DNA from: Paenibacillus xylaniclasticus
Lineage (GTDB): Bacteria; Bacillota; Bacilli; Paenibacillales; Paenibacillaceae
Length of the DNA: 64,000 bases
Assembly: GCF_004001065.1 (NCBI RefSeq)
Contig: NZ_BIML01000004.1
Location: forward strand, 1 to 64,000
Direction: 5' to 3'
In this document: one piece after another, positions 16,578 through 25,013 of the stretch
Position numbering within the stretch: position 1 is the stretch's first letter
Layout of the letters: each line of letters opens with the position of its first letter
The notes under the pieces: model-generated
Databases searched by the model: none
Told to the model about the DNA's origin: nothing
Seen by the model: only the letters and a program-made list of their open reading frames with translations
Translations under genes and position numbers: made by a program

Positions 16578-16613
16578 CCAACCTTGGGCGAGTCATAAAA
16601 CCGACCTTGGACG
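16578..16613 (+). repeat. direct repeat upstream of the RND pump
   Basis: CCAACCTTGGGCG (16578-16590) and CCGACCTTGGACG (16601-16613) are two 13-base copies with two mismatches, 23 bp apart, about 75 bases before the RND gene. They could be operators of a regulator outside this window. The rest of the 200-base gap shows nothing recognisable. Confidence 0.35.
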
Positions 16614-16688
16614 TTTCTCGTTGAAAGCCTGCTCCTGTATCATTACTTGTGGAAATAAGAGAGAAGGAAAATAAAGGAGTAGGATAGG

Positions 16689-19600
16689 ATGATGAATAAA
16701 TTAACGGAATGGGCATTTCGTAATCGGTCGGCAGTTGCACTGCTGATCGTTATGGCACTTGGCATTGGAGCCATGAGCTACGCTCGACTGCCGATGGAGT
16801 TTTTACCTAAGATGGACGATCCGAGTGTGTCGGTCACTGTAATTGCGCCTGGATACGACGCGAAATCAGTAGAAACACTGGTAACTGAGCCGCTTGAACG
16901 AGCGGTGCAATTCGCCAAGGGCAATACTGGCATGTTCTCTACTACAGGCAACGGATACGGCAGTATTCAAATTGCTTTCGATTCGAAGACGAATATGAAG
17001 GAAGCAAAAGCAGAGATCGAACGAAGCGTAGGTGCCGTTCAGCTTCCGGAGCGAGTCATGAAGCCGTTCGTCGTTCAATACGATACTTCAATGATTCCGG
17101 TGGCATGGGTGTCTGTCACATTTGACGAGAGTATTAGTGATGCGGATAAAGAAGCTAAAATTAAAGAGATTGAAACGCAAATAAAACAGATCGATGGAGC
17201 AGGGCAAATTACCGTTAACGGTCGAGTTGCCCCTGAAGTAAGCATTACGCCGGACACAACGAAGCTGGCAAACAAAGGTGTTTCAGTACAAGCGATCATG
17301 AGCGTTCTACAAGGCCGCGGAGCAACGGCTTCGATCGGGGAACAAAATATCGACGGTGCAGCAGGCAATATTAAAGTAAACGGCACGATTGATGGTCTGG
17401 AGACACTTCGCAAGCTGCCTGTTGGACCAGGGGTGATATTGGAGGATGTAGCATCCGTAGAACTCTCCAAGTATCAAGAAAGTATAAGTCGTCTCAACAG
17501 TAAAGATATGTTGATGATTACGGTAGCGAAGACTGCATCAGCGAACGCCGTTTCGGTTGGTAAGTCGCTTGATAAAGCTGTGGAGCGTATTAATGCTGAG
17601 AATAAAGGTATCGAGGCAGCTGTATTGCTCAGTACCTCGGATCAAGTTGTCAGCTCGGTTAATAGCATGCTTCAAGAAGTGTTGATGGGCGCTCTGTTCG
17701 CAACAGTGGTCATTCTCGTATTCATGCGGAATGTTAGAGCAACGCTAATTACGATTGTTTCGATTCCGCTCTCGCTTGGCATTACACTGTATTTACTGCA
17801 AATCAGCGGAATCTCGCTCAACATCATTACACTCGGTGGTGTTGCCGTCGCGGTTGGACGCTTGGTTGACGACAGCATCGTCGTAATCGAAAACATTTAT
17901 AGAAGAGCGCAGAAGGAAGAGTTCACGTTAAAAATGGTCATCGATGCGACGAAGGAAGTATCGACTGCAATTACTTCTTCGACGCTCGTTACGGTAGCCG
18001 TATTCCTGCCGATGGCGCTGCTGCGCGGCTCGCTGCAGGCGCTGCTCTTGCCGTTCGCGTTGACGGTTGGTTACTCGCTTCTCGCATCCCTGCTTGTTGC
18101 GCTTACGGTCGTACCGATTCTTAGCGCCGTACTGCTTCGCAATACGAAACAGAAGGAACATAAGGGCTCGAAACGATTCGCTAAGTTCCTGGAATGGAAT
18201 TTGAAGCACAAATGGGCAACGCTGCTAATCGCAATCGTACTATGCGCCGGTTCCATTGCGACATATATCGGAATTCCGAAAGGCGCAATTGATTCTTCGA
18301 GTACGGAGCAGATTAACGTAACGCTTGAATATCCGAGTGATACGACAGTTGAGCAAGTGCTCGAAAATGGCGAGAAGCTGGAGAAGTATTTTGCGGATCA
18401 TCCATCTGTGAAATGGGTCTTCATGCAATACGGTAACAGTGCCGAGAATGCTGAATATGTTAGCGTCTCTTCTCCTACTATCGTCTCGTATATGCTGCAG
18501 CTGCAGGACGGGGCGGATGCAGAACAAATGATAGAAGATACGAAAGCGCAGAAAGCGAATTTGACAGGCGGCGACATTCAAGTTGAAGCAACTGACTTCT
18601 TGATGGGCGGAGGCGGCTCCACCGTATTCGTCGATGTCGTTGGAGAAGATCTTGCGAAGCTTGAGACAGTCTCTGAACAATTGATGGCAAAAATGGATTC
18701 TATTGATGGAATCGTTAAAGTATCGAGCAATCAGGAACAGAAGAAACCTGTATATTCATTCGAGGTTGATCCGCTAAAAGCACGCGGCAGCGAGGTTGCT
18801 GAGCAGCTTCAGGCTATGCTGAATCCGATGACAATAGGTACGATCTCATTGGATGGTCACGAATCTGCAGTAACCCTTCAACCGATTGTTAAGGCTAATT
18901 CAGAGCAAAGCTTAAGCGGCTTGACGGTGATTACTGATAATGGACCTGCTCCGATTACAACCATTGCTAAGCTTGTGAAATCGGAAGAGCCAAGTCTGTA
19001 TTATCATAAGGATGGAAAACCATATGTTCGTATTACGGCACAGGTAGATTCGGATAAACTGTCCGTTGTCGGCAGCGATATTCAGAAAGAGGCAAACGCT
19101 CTTACATTGCCGGATGATATCAAATTATATGTAGGCGGAGCATCCGTTGATCAATCCGGTGATTTCGCTGACATGGGGATGACAGCCCTTATCGCAATCG
19201 GTATCGTATATCTCATTATGGTTCTGACGTTTAAGACATTGCGTGCTCCGCTCGCAATCCTGTTCTCACTGCCTCTAGCATCGATCGGTGCAGTTGTCGG
19301 TCTGATCATTGCGAACGTTACGCCGGACATTACAGCGCTATTCGGTGCACTCATGCTTATCGGTATCGTAGTTACGAATGCAATCGTTCTTATTGACCGA
19401 GTGAAGCAAAATGAGAAAACGATGACCATTCGGGAAGCGTTGATAGAAGCAGCTACGACTCGAATGCGTCCAATCGTGATGACAGCTATCGCAACGGTAT
19501 GTGCTATGCTTCCATTGCTGTTCGGCTCTCACAGCAGCAGCAGCATCGTTTCGCAAAGCCTTGCAATCGTCGTAATCGGCGGTTTGACTGCTGCGACATT

Positions 19601-19721
19601 ATTAACGCTGATCGTTATCCCTTGCGTCTATGAGCTGTTCTTCTTCCGCAAATCGCGTGAGCAGCGTAAATTAGCCGCTGCAGCAGCATCTCAACCACAA
19701 TTGAAAAATGTAGTGGTCTAA
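16689..19721 (+). CDS. RND efflux permease (SwrC/AcrB-like)
   Basis: 1010 residues, the usual RND length. The first helix (about 12-31) is followed by a large porter loop ending near residue 310, helices 2-6 (about 320-490), a second first-type helix near 505, a second loop and helices 8-12 to about 990. The signature GGVAVAVGRLVDDSIVVIENI in helix 4 contains the proton-relay Asp pair. In Gram-positives such pumps (SwrC in B. subtilis) work without an outer-membrane channel. No adaptor (HlyD-like) gene is adjacent. AAAGGAG precedes ATG 16689; ATG 16692 is equally possible. The substrate may be a lipopeptide or other amphiphile, by analogy only. Confidence 0.9.
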   Translation: MMNKLTEWAFRNRSAVALLIVMALGIGAMSYARLPMEFLPKMDDPSVSVTVIAPGYDAKSVETLVTEPLERAVQFAKGNTGMFSTTGNGYGSIQIAFDSKTNMKEAKAEIERSVGAVQLPERVMKPFVVQYDTSMIPVAWVSVTFDESISDADKEAKIKEIETQIKQIDGAGQITVNGRVAPEVSITPDTTKLANKGVSVQAIMSVLQGRGATASIGEQNIDGAAGNIKVNGTIDGLETLRKLPVGPGVILEDVASVELSKYQESISRLNSKDMLMITVAKTASANAVSVGKSLDKAVERINAENKGIEAAVLLSTSDQVVSSVNSMLQEVLMGALFATVVILVFMRNVRATLITIVSIPLSLGITLYLLQISGISLNIITLGGVAVAVGRLVDDSIVVIENIYRRAQKEEFTLKMVIDATKEVSTAITSSTLVTVAVFLPMALLRGSLQALLLPFALTVGYSLLASLLVALTVVPILSAVLLRNTKQKEHKGSKRFAKFLEWNLKHKWATLLIAIVLCAGSIATYIGIPKGAIDSSSTEQINVTLEYPSDTTVEQVLENGEKLEKYFADHPSVKWVFMQYGNSAENAEYVSVSSPTIVSYMLQLQDGADAEQMIEDTKAQKANLTGGDIQVEATDFLMGGGGSTVFVDVVGEDLAKLETVSEQLMAKMDSIDGIVKVSSNQEQKKPVYSFEVDPLKARGSEVAEQLQAMLNPMTIGTISLDGHESAVTLQPIVKANSEQSLSGLTVITDNGPAPITTIAKLVKSEEPSLYYHKDGKPYVRITAQVDSDKLSVVGSDIQKEANALTLPDDIKLYVGGASVDQSGDFADMGMTALIAIGIVYLIMVLTFKTLRAPLAILFSLPLASIGAVVGLIIANVTPDITALFGALMLIGIVVTNAIVLIDRVKQNEKTMTIREALIEAATTRMRPIVMTAIATVCAMLPLLFGSHSSSSIVSQSLAIVVIGGLTAATLLTLIVIPCVYELFFFRKSREQRKLAAAAASQPQLKNVVV

Positions 19722-19749
19722 TAATAGCTGGATATGAATGCAGCCAATG

Positions 19750-19781
19750 CCGTCCCGTCTTCATTGATGGGGCGGTTTTTA
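19750..19781 (+). terminator. rho-independent terminator
   Basis: CCGTCCC (19750-19756) pairs with GGGGCGG (19769-19775), one G-T pair, followed by TTTTT. It ends the RND transcript. Confidence 0.8.
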
Positions 19782-19882
19782 TTTATCAAACACATGCTGC
19801 TTCATGTTTTCTTTGCTTTACTATTCCAACTACTCAGGAAAACAGGGGGATGAGAACCTGCTCAGGTCAGGAAAATGAAGAG

Positions 19883-19945
19883 ATAGCTAAATAGAAGCGA
19901 AGTCCGAAAATATATAGCTGAATAGCAAATGAAGTCCGAACATAA
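19883..19945 (+). repeat. imperfect tandem duplication, 31-32 bp
   Basis: Two adjacent copies start at 19883 and 19914, each beginning ATAGCT(A/G)AATAG and sharing GAAGTCCGAA. The surrounding 19782-20139 stretch (about 360 bases) holds no gene, no second terminator and no terminal inverted repeat that I could see. It may be decayed sequence linked to the transposase-like gene downstream. Confidence 0.5.
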
Positions 19946-20139
19946 GATGAACGGAATAATCATCCCGAATGGCCGGCCAGAGTGTCATGACGAATGACTC
20001 AAGCGTTACAAATTAATGAGCTTAGACGACGAGCAGTGCGGGCCAGGTCAGTATAATGGAATACAATCGGATGCAGATTCCCGTTGGCTTGTTATATAAG
20101 GCTCGGTATAATGAGAGAGCAAACGCAATTGATTTGTAA

Positions 20140-21033
20140 TCAGCTTGCTTTCAACGTTTCATATTTAGCTCTTAGTGATAAGCGGGTCGGTGGATTTAAG
20201 ATATGTGTACATAGATGAAAAAAATGCGTGAGATATAACTGCGGCTTGTGCTGCATGTTATAGCGAAAGGTGAATTCATTAGCATAGGCCTGTAAATATT
20301 TGCGGCTAAGCCCGTGAAATGCCTCGCTGGCCCAGAGGTTGAATTCGGTAATAAAGTGTACGAGAGGTCGATAGCGGTACATATGCAGCCTGAATCGAAC
20401 AGCTTGAATTTCCACCGCATCGGGGGAAACATTATGTTCAATAAATTGCTGGACTGCGGACTGCATGATATGGCCGTTAGGCTGGATTTGATGTGGCTCC
20501 ATAATGACCAGCTGGAGATCAGTAAGAGCACCTGATTCATGAACCGAGCATGCAGCGAGTAGCGGCTGTCGTTGGGGATCTCGTTCTGTGTAAGGGTTGA
20601 ACGGATTACCGTAAGCTCCGCCTTGAATGCGTACGATACCGCTGAGAAGTGAACGGTTATTATCATGATCAATGGCATCACGAAGTTTATGCAGCATCAG
20701 CCAAGCTGTCTTGTAAGTCACTTTAATGAGCTGGCTTAAACGGAATGCATTGATGACATTCTTTCCTTGAGTGAACAGATAAATAGCTGCAAACCACTGC
20801 TGAAGCGATGTTCTGCTTCTCTCCATTACAGTACCAGTCGTCAAGGAGTGTTGGTGTTTACATCTTGAGCATTCGTACAGAGGCAGCCTGCGAGTCAAAA
20901 TCATATATGCCTTCATGTTCCCGCAGCAAGTGCAGCGAAAGCCCGCAGGCCATTTCAATTTATATAAATAAGCGGCACAAGCCTCTTCGTTACAAAAGCG
21001 GGCTTTGAACGCATCGAATGATTTATCCCACAT
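20140..21033 (-). CDS. IS1595-family transposase-like protein, catalytic residues lost, LexA-boxed
   Basis: 297 residues, undisturbed frame. The N terminus is the IS1595/ISXO2-type zinc ribbon: FCNEEACAAYLYKLKWPAGF, then CTCCG and CSRC pairs, then TTGTVM and WFAAIYL. KTAWLMLHKLRDAI follows, as in the family. In the DDE core, the usual V-E-V-D position reads VRIQGG and the usual T-D-G position reads IQA, so both Asp residues are absent. A Glu in ITEF and the final EFTFRYN remain. AAGGAG stands 8 bases before ATG 21033. Two GAAC-N4-GTTC boxes lie at its promoter. No terminal inverted repeats were seen. I infer a domesticated, SOS-controlled DNA-binding protein; plain decay is the alternative. 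Confidence 0.8.
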   Translation of the reverse strand: MWDKSFDAFKARFCNEEACAAYLYKLKWPAGFRCTCCGNMKAYMILTRRLPLYECSRCKHQHSLTTGTVMERSRTSLQQWFAAIYLFTQGKNVINAFRLSQLIKVTYKTAWLMLHKLRDAIDHDNNRSLLSGIVRIQGGAYGNPFNPYTERDPQRQPLLAACSVHESGALTDLQLVIMEPHQIQPNGHIMQSAVQQFIEHNVSPDAVEIQAVRFRLHMYRYRPLVHFITEFNLWASEAFHGLSRKYLQAYANEFTFRYNMQHKPQLYLTHFFHLCTHILNPPTRLSLRAKYETLKAS

Positions 21034-21065
21034 CCTGTACGCTCCTTACTAGAACTTCATAGATA

Positions 21066-21108
21066 AGGAACATACGTTCCTATTGATATTATACCGAACA
21101 AGGGTTCT
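21066..21108 (-). promoter_or_regulatory. promoter with two LexA (Cheo) boxes
   Basis: Box 1 (21066-21081) is AGGAAC-ATAC-GTTCCT, with 6-bp arms. Box 2 (21095-21108) is CGAAC-AAGG-GTTCT. Both contain GAAC-N4-GTTC, the SOS box of Bacillus LexA. On the minus strand a TATAAT -10 lies at 21093-21088, so box 2 falls in the -35/-10 spacer and box 1 at about +1 to +15, ideal positions for repression. The -35 is weak (ATGAAA at 21116-21111). The controlled gene is the transposase-like ORF at 20140-21033. Confidence 0.75.
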
Positions 21109-21234
21109 TATTTCATTACATTTTTACAGAAAAAGTAATAAAGATTCGAATGGAAGCTGCCCTGAGCAGAAGGGATACTAGACCAAAGGAATAATTAGAG
21201 TAATGAAAGCAGTAACAGAGTAGGAAGAATGAAA

Positions 21235-21270
21235 CGGCCTTAGTCTCATGGAATGCTGGACGAAGGCCGC
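21235..21270 (-). terminator. candidate terminator
   Basis: CGGCCTT (21235-21241) pairs with AAGGCCG (21263-21269), with further GTC/GAC pairing. No strong T-run is present. It lies downstream of the DUF1054 gene. The rest of 21109-21327 shows no gene. Confidence 0.4.
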
Positions 21271-21327
21271 TTAATTTGCTGATTGGTAATGTTAACTTGA
21301 CGGGTAAGGACTCAGTCTTACTGCTTA

Positions 21328-21996
21328 TTACAATTGTTTTGTTGCGAGGCGGTATAGCGGCATCAATGTTTCGAATGTTTGCTGTGCGTATTGAAACAAC
21401 TCTATACCATTAAGAACAGCGGAGGTGTCCGGTTGAAGGTGTCGGCCGATCAGCAGCTCGGCTGATTTGACGTCCCGGAAGCGAATAAGTGCGTCGCGCC
21501 AGTCATTCTTGCTCATGCGGGAGACAGGGGTCGATTCTTTCTTCGTATGATCGAGTGAAATGACATAATTTTCAGGGACAGCTGCTATGACTGTATCGAG
21601 CTCATTAAGCAGCGTTGCAGCAACGGCTGATTTGGATGGAAGCTCATATATAAAGGCTAGCCACATAAACAAATGATCGTCGAACAAACCGAGCTGAAAA
21701 TGCGGATGCGCTTTGTAGCCGCGCTTATTCTCGCATAATGCGAACCAAGTATCTTTAGGTGGGTTCACCGTTCTGCGCGCATGCTTAGCGATATGAAGGA
21801 ACAGCTCGCCGCCTGCTAATGGAGCCAGCTCGGCGGTCAGCCGTTCTCCAAGCGCTTGGAATTTCGGTCTAATACGAGATTGTATCGCAGCCATGCGCTG
21901 CTCCAATCCATCTATTGTAAAAACGTCAAAGTCGGCTCTGTTAAAGCCTGCATCTTGAATGGGGATTGATGCTTGAGTTGGTTGAGTTTGTGTCAT
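21328..21996 (-). CDS. yktB: DUF1054 protein (YktB family)
   Basis: 222 residues, soluble. The pattern GFNRADFDVFTIDGLEQRM, then IRPKFQALGERL, then HIAKHARRTVNPPKDTWFAL and GYKAHPHFQLGLFDDHLFMW is that of the DUF1054 (UPF0637) family, known from B. subtilis YktB. The function is unknown; the fold is solved in relatives and forms a single globular domain. The N-terminal 12 residues (TQTQPTQAS) are an extra polar tail. AAGGAG precedes ATG 21996. It follows the response regulator gene on the same strand after 36 bases and may be cotranscribed with it. Confidence 0.85.
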   Translation of the reverse strand: MTQTQPTQASIPIQDAGFNRADFDVFTIDGLEQRMAAIQSRIRPKFQALGERLTAELAPLAGGELFLHIAKHARRTVNPPKDTWFALCENKRGYKAHPHFQLGLFDDHLFMWLAFIYELPSKSAVAATLLNELDTVIAAVPENYVISLDHTKKESTPVSRMSKNDWRDALIRFRDVKSAELLIGRHLQPDTSAVLNGIELFQYAQQTFETLMPLYRLATKQL

Positions 21997-22032
21997 GATG
22001 GGATACTTCGCTCCTTGCTTAAATGTATGGAA

Positions 22033-22710
22033 TTAAGGCAATTTCAAATAAAAAATCGCGATCTGTGTACGGTCTCGCAGCTCTAGCTTATCCAGTATTT
22101 CGGAAATGTAATTTTTGACGGTCCCCTCGCTTAAAAATAACGCTGCGGCGATCTCTTTGTTCGATAAGCCGTCTGAGATATGTCGGACGATTGCTTGCTC
22201 CGCGCTTGTTAACCCAAATGCGCTCAAATCGCGTACACGGTCTGAGGGAGCAGATTGATGTATAGCGTTTGCCGCTGAGTTTTCTGCAGACGGGGATTGA
22301 ATCATGCCAAAAAGTTTGCGGGCGATGTCAGGATGAATGAGCAATGAGCCTTCATATACCGTTTTAATGGCGCTGACAATGCGGCTTGGCGGAACATTTT
22401 TGAGCAGATAGCCGTTAGCGCCGTGACGAATGGCTGCCGCAATGTACTCGTCATCGTCAAATGTCGTCAGGACTAGAACTGCGGGGGCTGGAGTGAGTGA
22501 TTTGATCAAGCGGGTGCCTTCTACTCCGTCACAGCCGGGCATGCGCATATCCATTAATACGACATCGACGGGGCTTGCTGCAACGAACTCATAAGCCTCC
22601 TTACCATCCTTGCATGTGCCGGCAACCGAAAGCTCCGGATCTAACCCGAGTATTACTTGCATGCTTTCACGAATAAACGGATCGTCGTCGACGATTAATA
22701 TCGAGATCAT
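22033..22710 (-). CDS. NarL/LuxR-type response regulator (LnrK-like)
   Basis: 225 residues. The receiver has D8-D10, phosphoacceptor D54 (VLMDMRMPG), T in VLVLTTFDDD and K in LLKNVPPS. A 30-residue linker leads to a LuxR-type HTH (about 165-220) with LTSAEQAIVRHISDGLSNKEIA and GTVKNYISEILDKL. It is encoded 23 bases after its DesK-type kinase and opposite an ABC exporter operon. The arrangement is that of B. subtilis LnrK, which activates the lnrLMN exporter; orthology is inferred from layout. Confidence 0.9.
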   Translation of the reverse strand: MISILIVDDDPFIRESMQVILGLDPELSVAGTCKDGKEAYEFVAASPVDVVLMDMRMPGCDGVEGTRLIKSLTPAPAVLVLTTFDDDEYIAAAIRHGANGYLLKNVPPSRIVSAIKTVYEGSLLIHPDIARKLFGMIQSPSAENSAANAIHQSAPSDRVRDLSAFGLTSAEQAIVRHISDGLSNKEIAAALFLSEGTVKNYISEILDKLELRDRTQIAIFYLKLP

Positions 22711-22733
22711 ATTCAGGCCTACTCTCTATGGAA

Positions 22734-23879
22734 TTATCTTGTTGTATCCTGCAGGGCGGGAAGCCAGGTCGTAACGGTGAACCGCTGACTGTTCTGCCAT
22801 TCGCAGTCGATTACTCCGCCTACAAGCGATGCTCTTTCGACCATTCCTCGCATTCCGATCCCGTTCGTTAGAGGTCCTTCAGGAACGCTACCGTCGTTCG
22901 AGACAATAAGTGCTGTCCCGTCTTCGCGATAATCGACAATGATCGTTACCTCTGTTGCACCGCCATGACGGACGGCGTTCGTGATCGCCTCCTGCGCATT
23001 CCGGTACAGCACATATTCTATACTTGGATAAAGAGTATGCGGTTGACCTGCGTAGGAGAGAAATATGTTAATACCGAGCGATGAGCGCGCTTCTTTCACA
23101 AGCTTCTCCATAGAATATACGTTGCTGCTTGCATCTGGCGCGGACAGTTTGCGTACCGTCTGTCTCATACGTTCCATACTGATCTGCAGTTGATCCCTTA
23201 TTTGCTCCACTGTACTGCGCGCACGGCCGATATCCACTTCGAATAGATGAAGGGCGGCTTCGGACATCATTTTTACTCGAATAAGCTGATGACCAAGGTC
23301 ATCATGGATGTCTCTGGCGATTCGGTTTCGCTCTTCGGTCTGTGCATGAAGCTCGATTTGTGCTGCATATTCGAGCAGTCTGCGTCTTGCTGCCTCTAAT
23401 TCCTCATGTTGATTCGCTAACTGATCATAGAGCTGTTCAGTGTGCTGCCGCCGATCGGCTAGCTGTCGTGCTGTGATTAGAGTTGCCGCGAGCATCAGCC
23501 ACAGCAAACCGTCTGGTAGCCTTAGTTCAAGCGATCGTTGATCCAGTGCAATGAATTGAATCGCTAATCCGCCCACAGTCCATCCAATGAGCGCACTTAG
23601 AGGAAGAGATAAGGAGAATACCGCTATTAATGTCGAGTAGGGAAGTAAGTACAGGAAGCCGCCCCACTCATATGACATGTAGCCAAAACCGATGAACTCC
23701 ATAATGGCTATGATTGTTGTATAGCGAGGATAATGCTCGCTCAAACGTGCGGCAAGCAGCGCTAGCAGGATACAAATGATCAATAGGTCACTAGACAGTT
23801 CAATCGGACGAATCAATAGGGTGGCACCAGCTGGAATGATAATGAATAAGTGGCGAAGCCACCTCATGAGCATCGTCAT
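22734..23879 (-). CDS. DesK/LnrJ-type sensor histidine kinase
   Basis: 381 residues. The N-terminal 150 residues contain about five membrane segments with very short loops, so sensing is probably within the membrane. A coiled coil (QHTEQLYDQLANQHEELEAA) leads to a HisKA_3 dimerisation domain with phospho-His in ARDIHDDLGHQL (about 190). A small ATPase domain with N box (NAQEAITNAVRHGGA) and GIGMRGMVERA ends the protein. GGGAG lies before ATG 23879. The membrane-embedded sensor and the neighbouring ABC-2 exporter fit the LnrJ scheme, where the kinase detects membrane-active polyenes. Confidence 0.9.
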   Translation of the reverse strand: MTMLMRWLRHLFIIIPAGATLLIRPIELSSDLLIICILLALLAARLSEHYPRYTTIIAIMEFIGFGYMSYEWGGFLYLLPYSTLIAVFSLSLPLSALIGWTVGGLAIQFIALDQRSLELRLPDGLLWLMLAATLITARQLADRRQHTEQLYDQLANQHEELEAARRRLLEYAAQIELHAQTEERNRIARDIHDDLGHQLIRVKMMSEAALHLFEVDIGRARSTVEQIRDQLQISMERMRQTVRKLSAPDASSNVYSMEKLVKEARSSLGINIFLSYAGQPHTLYPSIEYVLYRNAQEAITNAVRHGGATEVTIIVDYREDGTALIVSNDGSVPEGPLTNGIGMRGMVERASLVGGVIDCEWQNSQRFTVTTWLPALQDTTR

Positions 23880-23925
23880 GTAATGAACTCCCTGTAATGT
23901 TTTCTTACATTATAACACAATTAAT

Positions 23926-23978
23926 TTTGTCATCGTTCTACAAAATGACTTTTGTCATTTCCGTCTTATGACTTTTGA
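23926..23978. promoter_or_regulatory. cluster of GTCAT/ATGAC half-sites in the divergent promoter region
   Basis: Half-sites lie at 23929-23933 (GTCAT), 23945-23949 (ATGAC), 23954-23958 (GTCAT) and 23968-23972 (ATGAC). ATGACTTTTG is repeated exactly at 23945 and 23968, and ATGAC-TTTT-GTCAT is a perfect dyad. The cluster lies between the kinase and the ABC genes, as expected for binding sites of the NarL-type regulator. On the minus strand a TATAAT lies at about 23914-23909 for the kinase promoter. Confidence 0.5.
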
Positions 23979-24047
23979 GACCTGTGGTATAGAGCTAGAG
24001 GCATTACAATGAGATCAAGGATAAAGAAACGAGAGGATGAATCGAAC

Positions 24048-24992
24048 ATGAGCAAATTAGTAGAGTTTAAAGAGGTTGTCAAAAAATATGATGCCGTTAC
24101 GACGGTCAACTATTTGACGCTGGACATCGAGGAAGGGGAAGTTTTCGGCTTGCTCGGGCCGAACGGAGCTGGCAAAAGCACCACGATCAGCATGCTGTCG
24201 GGTTTGGTAGAGATGAGCGGCGGAGACATCGTAGTTGGCGGATTCTCAGTCAAAAAGAGCCCAATTGATGTGAAACGGCAAATCGGTATAGTCCCTCAGG
24301 ATCTAGCGTTGTATGAAACGCTCTCGGCGAGAGAGAACGTGACTTTCTTTGGTAAGCTGTACGGCTTACGCGGGAAGCTGCTTCAAGAGCGTGTAGACGA
24401 GGCTCTTCAATTCGTCGGGTTAACAGATAGAGCAAAAGATAAGCCCTCGACGTTTTCCGGTGGTATGAAGCGACGTCTCAATATTGCATGTGCAATTGTG
24501 CACAGACCGAAGCTGATTGTTATGGATGAGCCTACGGTGGGCATTGATCCTCAATCCCGCAATCATATATTGGAATCAGTCAGAGAGTTAAATCGGCTTG
24601 GCTCGACCATTATTTATACGAGCCACTATATGGAGGAAGTTGAAGCCATTTGTACACGGGTAGGGATTATCGATCGCGGCAAGCTGATCGCACTTGGGAC
24701 GAAGGAGCAGTTGATCCTGCAATCCGGTCAAGAGGATAAGCTCGAATTCGAGCTTGACCGCGATTCACAGGATGCTGTATCTGAGATAAGTAGCCATCCA
24801 CGTGTCAACAATGTGAAGCAAGTGGATGAACGCCATTTGGAAATCGGAATTAAGGACTCTCCAACTGTACTTCAGGATCTGCTGTTCATTCTGAATAAAC
24901 ATAATGTAACGGTGCGCAAGTTAACTCGAATCGAGCCGGGATTGGAAACACTGTTCCTGCAATTAACGGGCCGCTCCCTGCGGGATGCGTAA
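24048..24992 (+). CDS. ABC-2 exporter ATPase (LnrL-like)
   Basis: 314 residues from ATG 24048 (MSKLVEF), chosen over ATG 24009 for its GAGAGG site and family-like start. Walker A is GPNGAGKST, the signature is FSGGMKRRLNIACAI, Walker B is LIVMDEPTVGID, and the switch His is in YTSHYMEEVE. A C-terminal 85-residue domain follows, as in DrrA-type drug exporter ATPases. First gene of a three-gene operon with two permeases, divergent from a two-component system. By layout it matches LnrL of the linearmycin exporter, but the substrate is not proven. Confidence 0.9.
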   Translation: MSKLVEFKEVVKKYDAVTTVNYLTLDIEEGEVFGLLGPNGAGKSTTISMLSGLVEMSGGDIVVGGFSVKKSPIDVKRQIGIVPQDLALYETLSARENVTFFGKLYGLRGKLLQERVDEALQFVGLTDRAKDKPSTFSGGMKRRLNIACAIVHRPKLIVMDEPTVGIDPQSRNHILESVRELNRLGSTIIYTSHYMEEVEAICTRVGIIDRGKLIALGTKEQLILQSGQEDKLEFELDRDSQDAVSEISSHPRVNNVKQVDERHLEIGIKDSPTVLQDLLFILNKHNVTVRKLTRIEPGLETLFLQLTGRSLRDA

Positions 24993-25013
24993 TTGAACAA
25001 AGGAGTGAGATGA

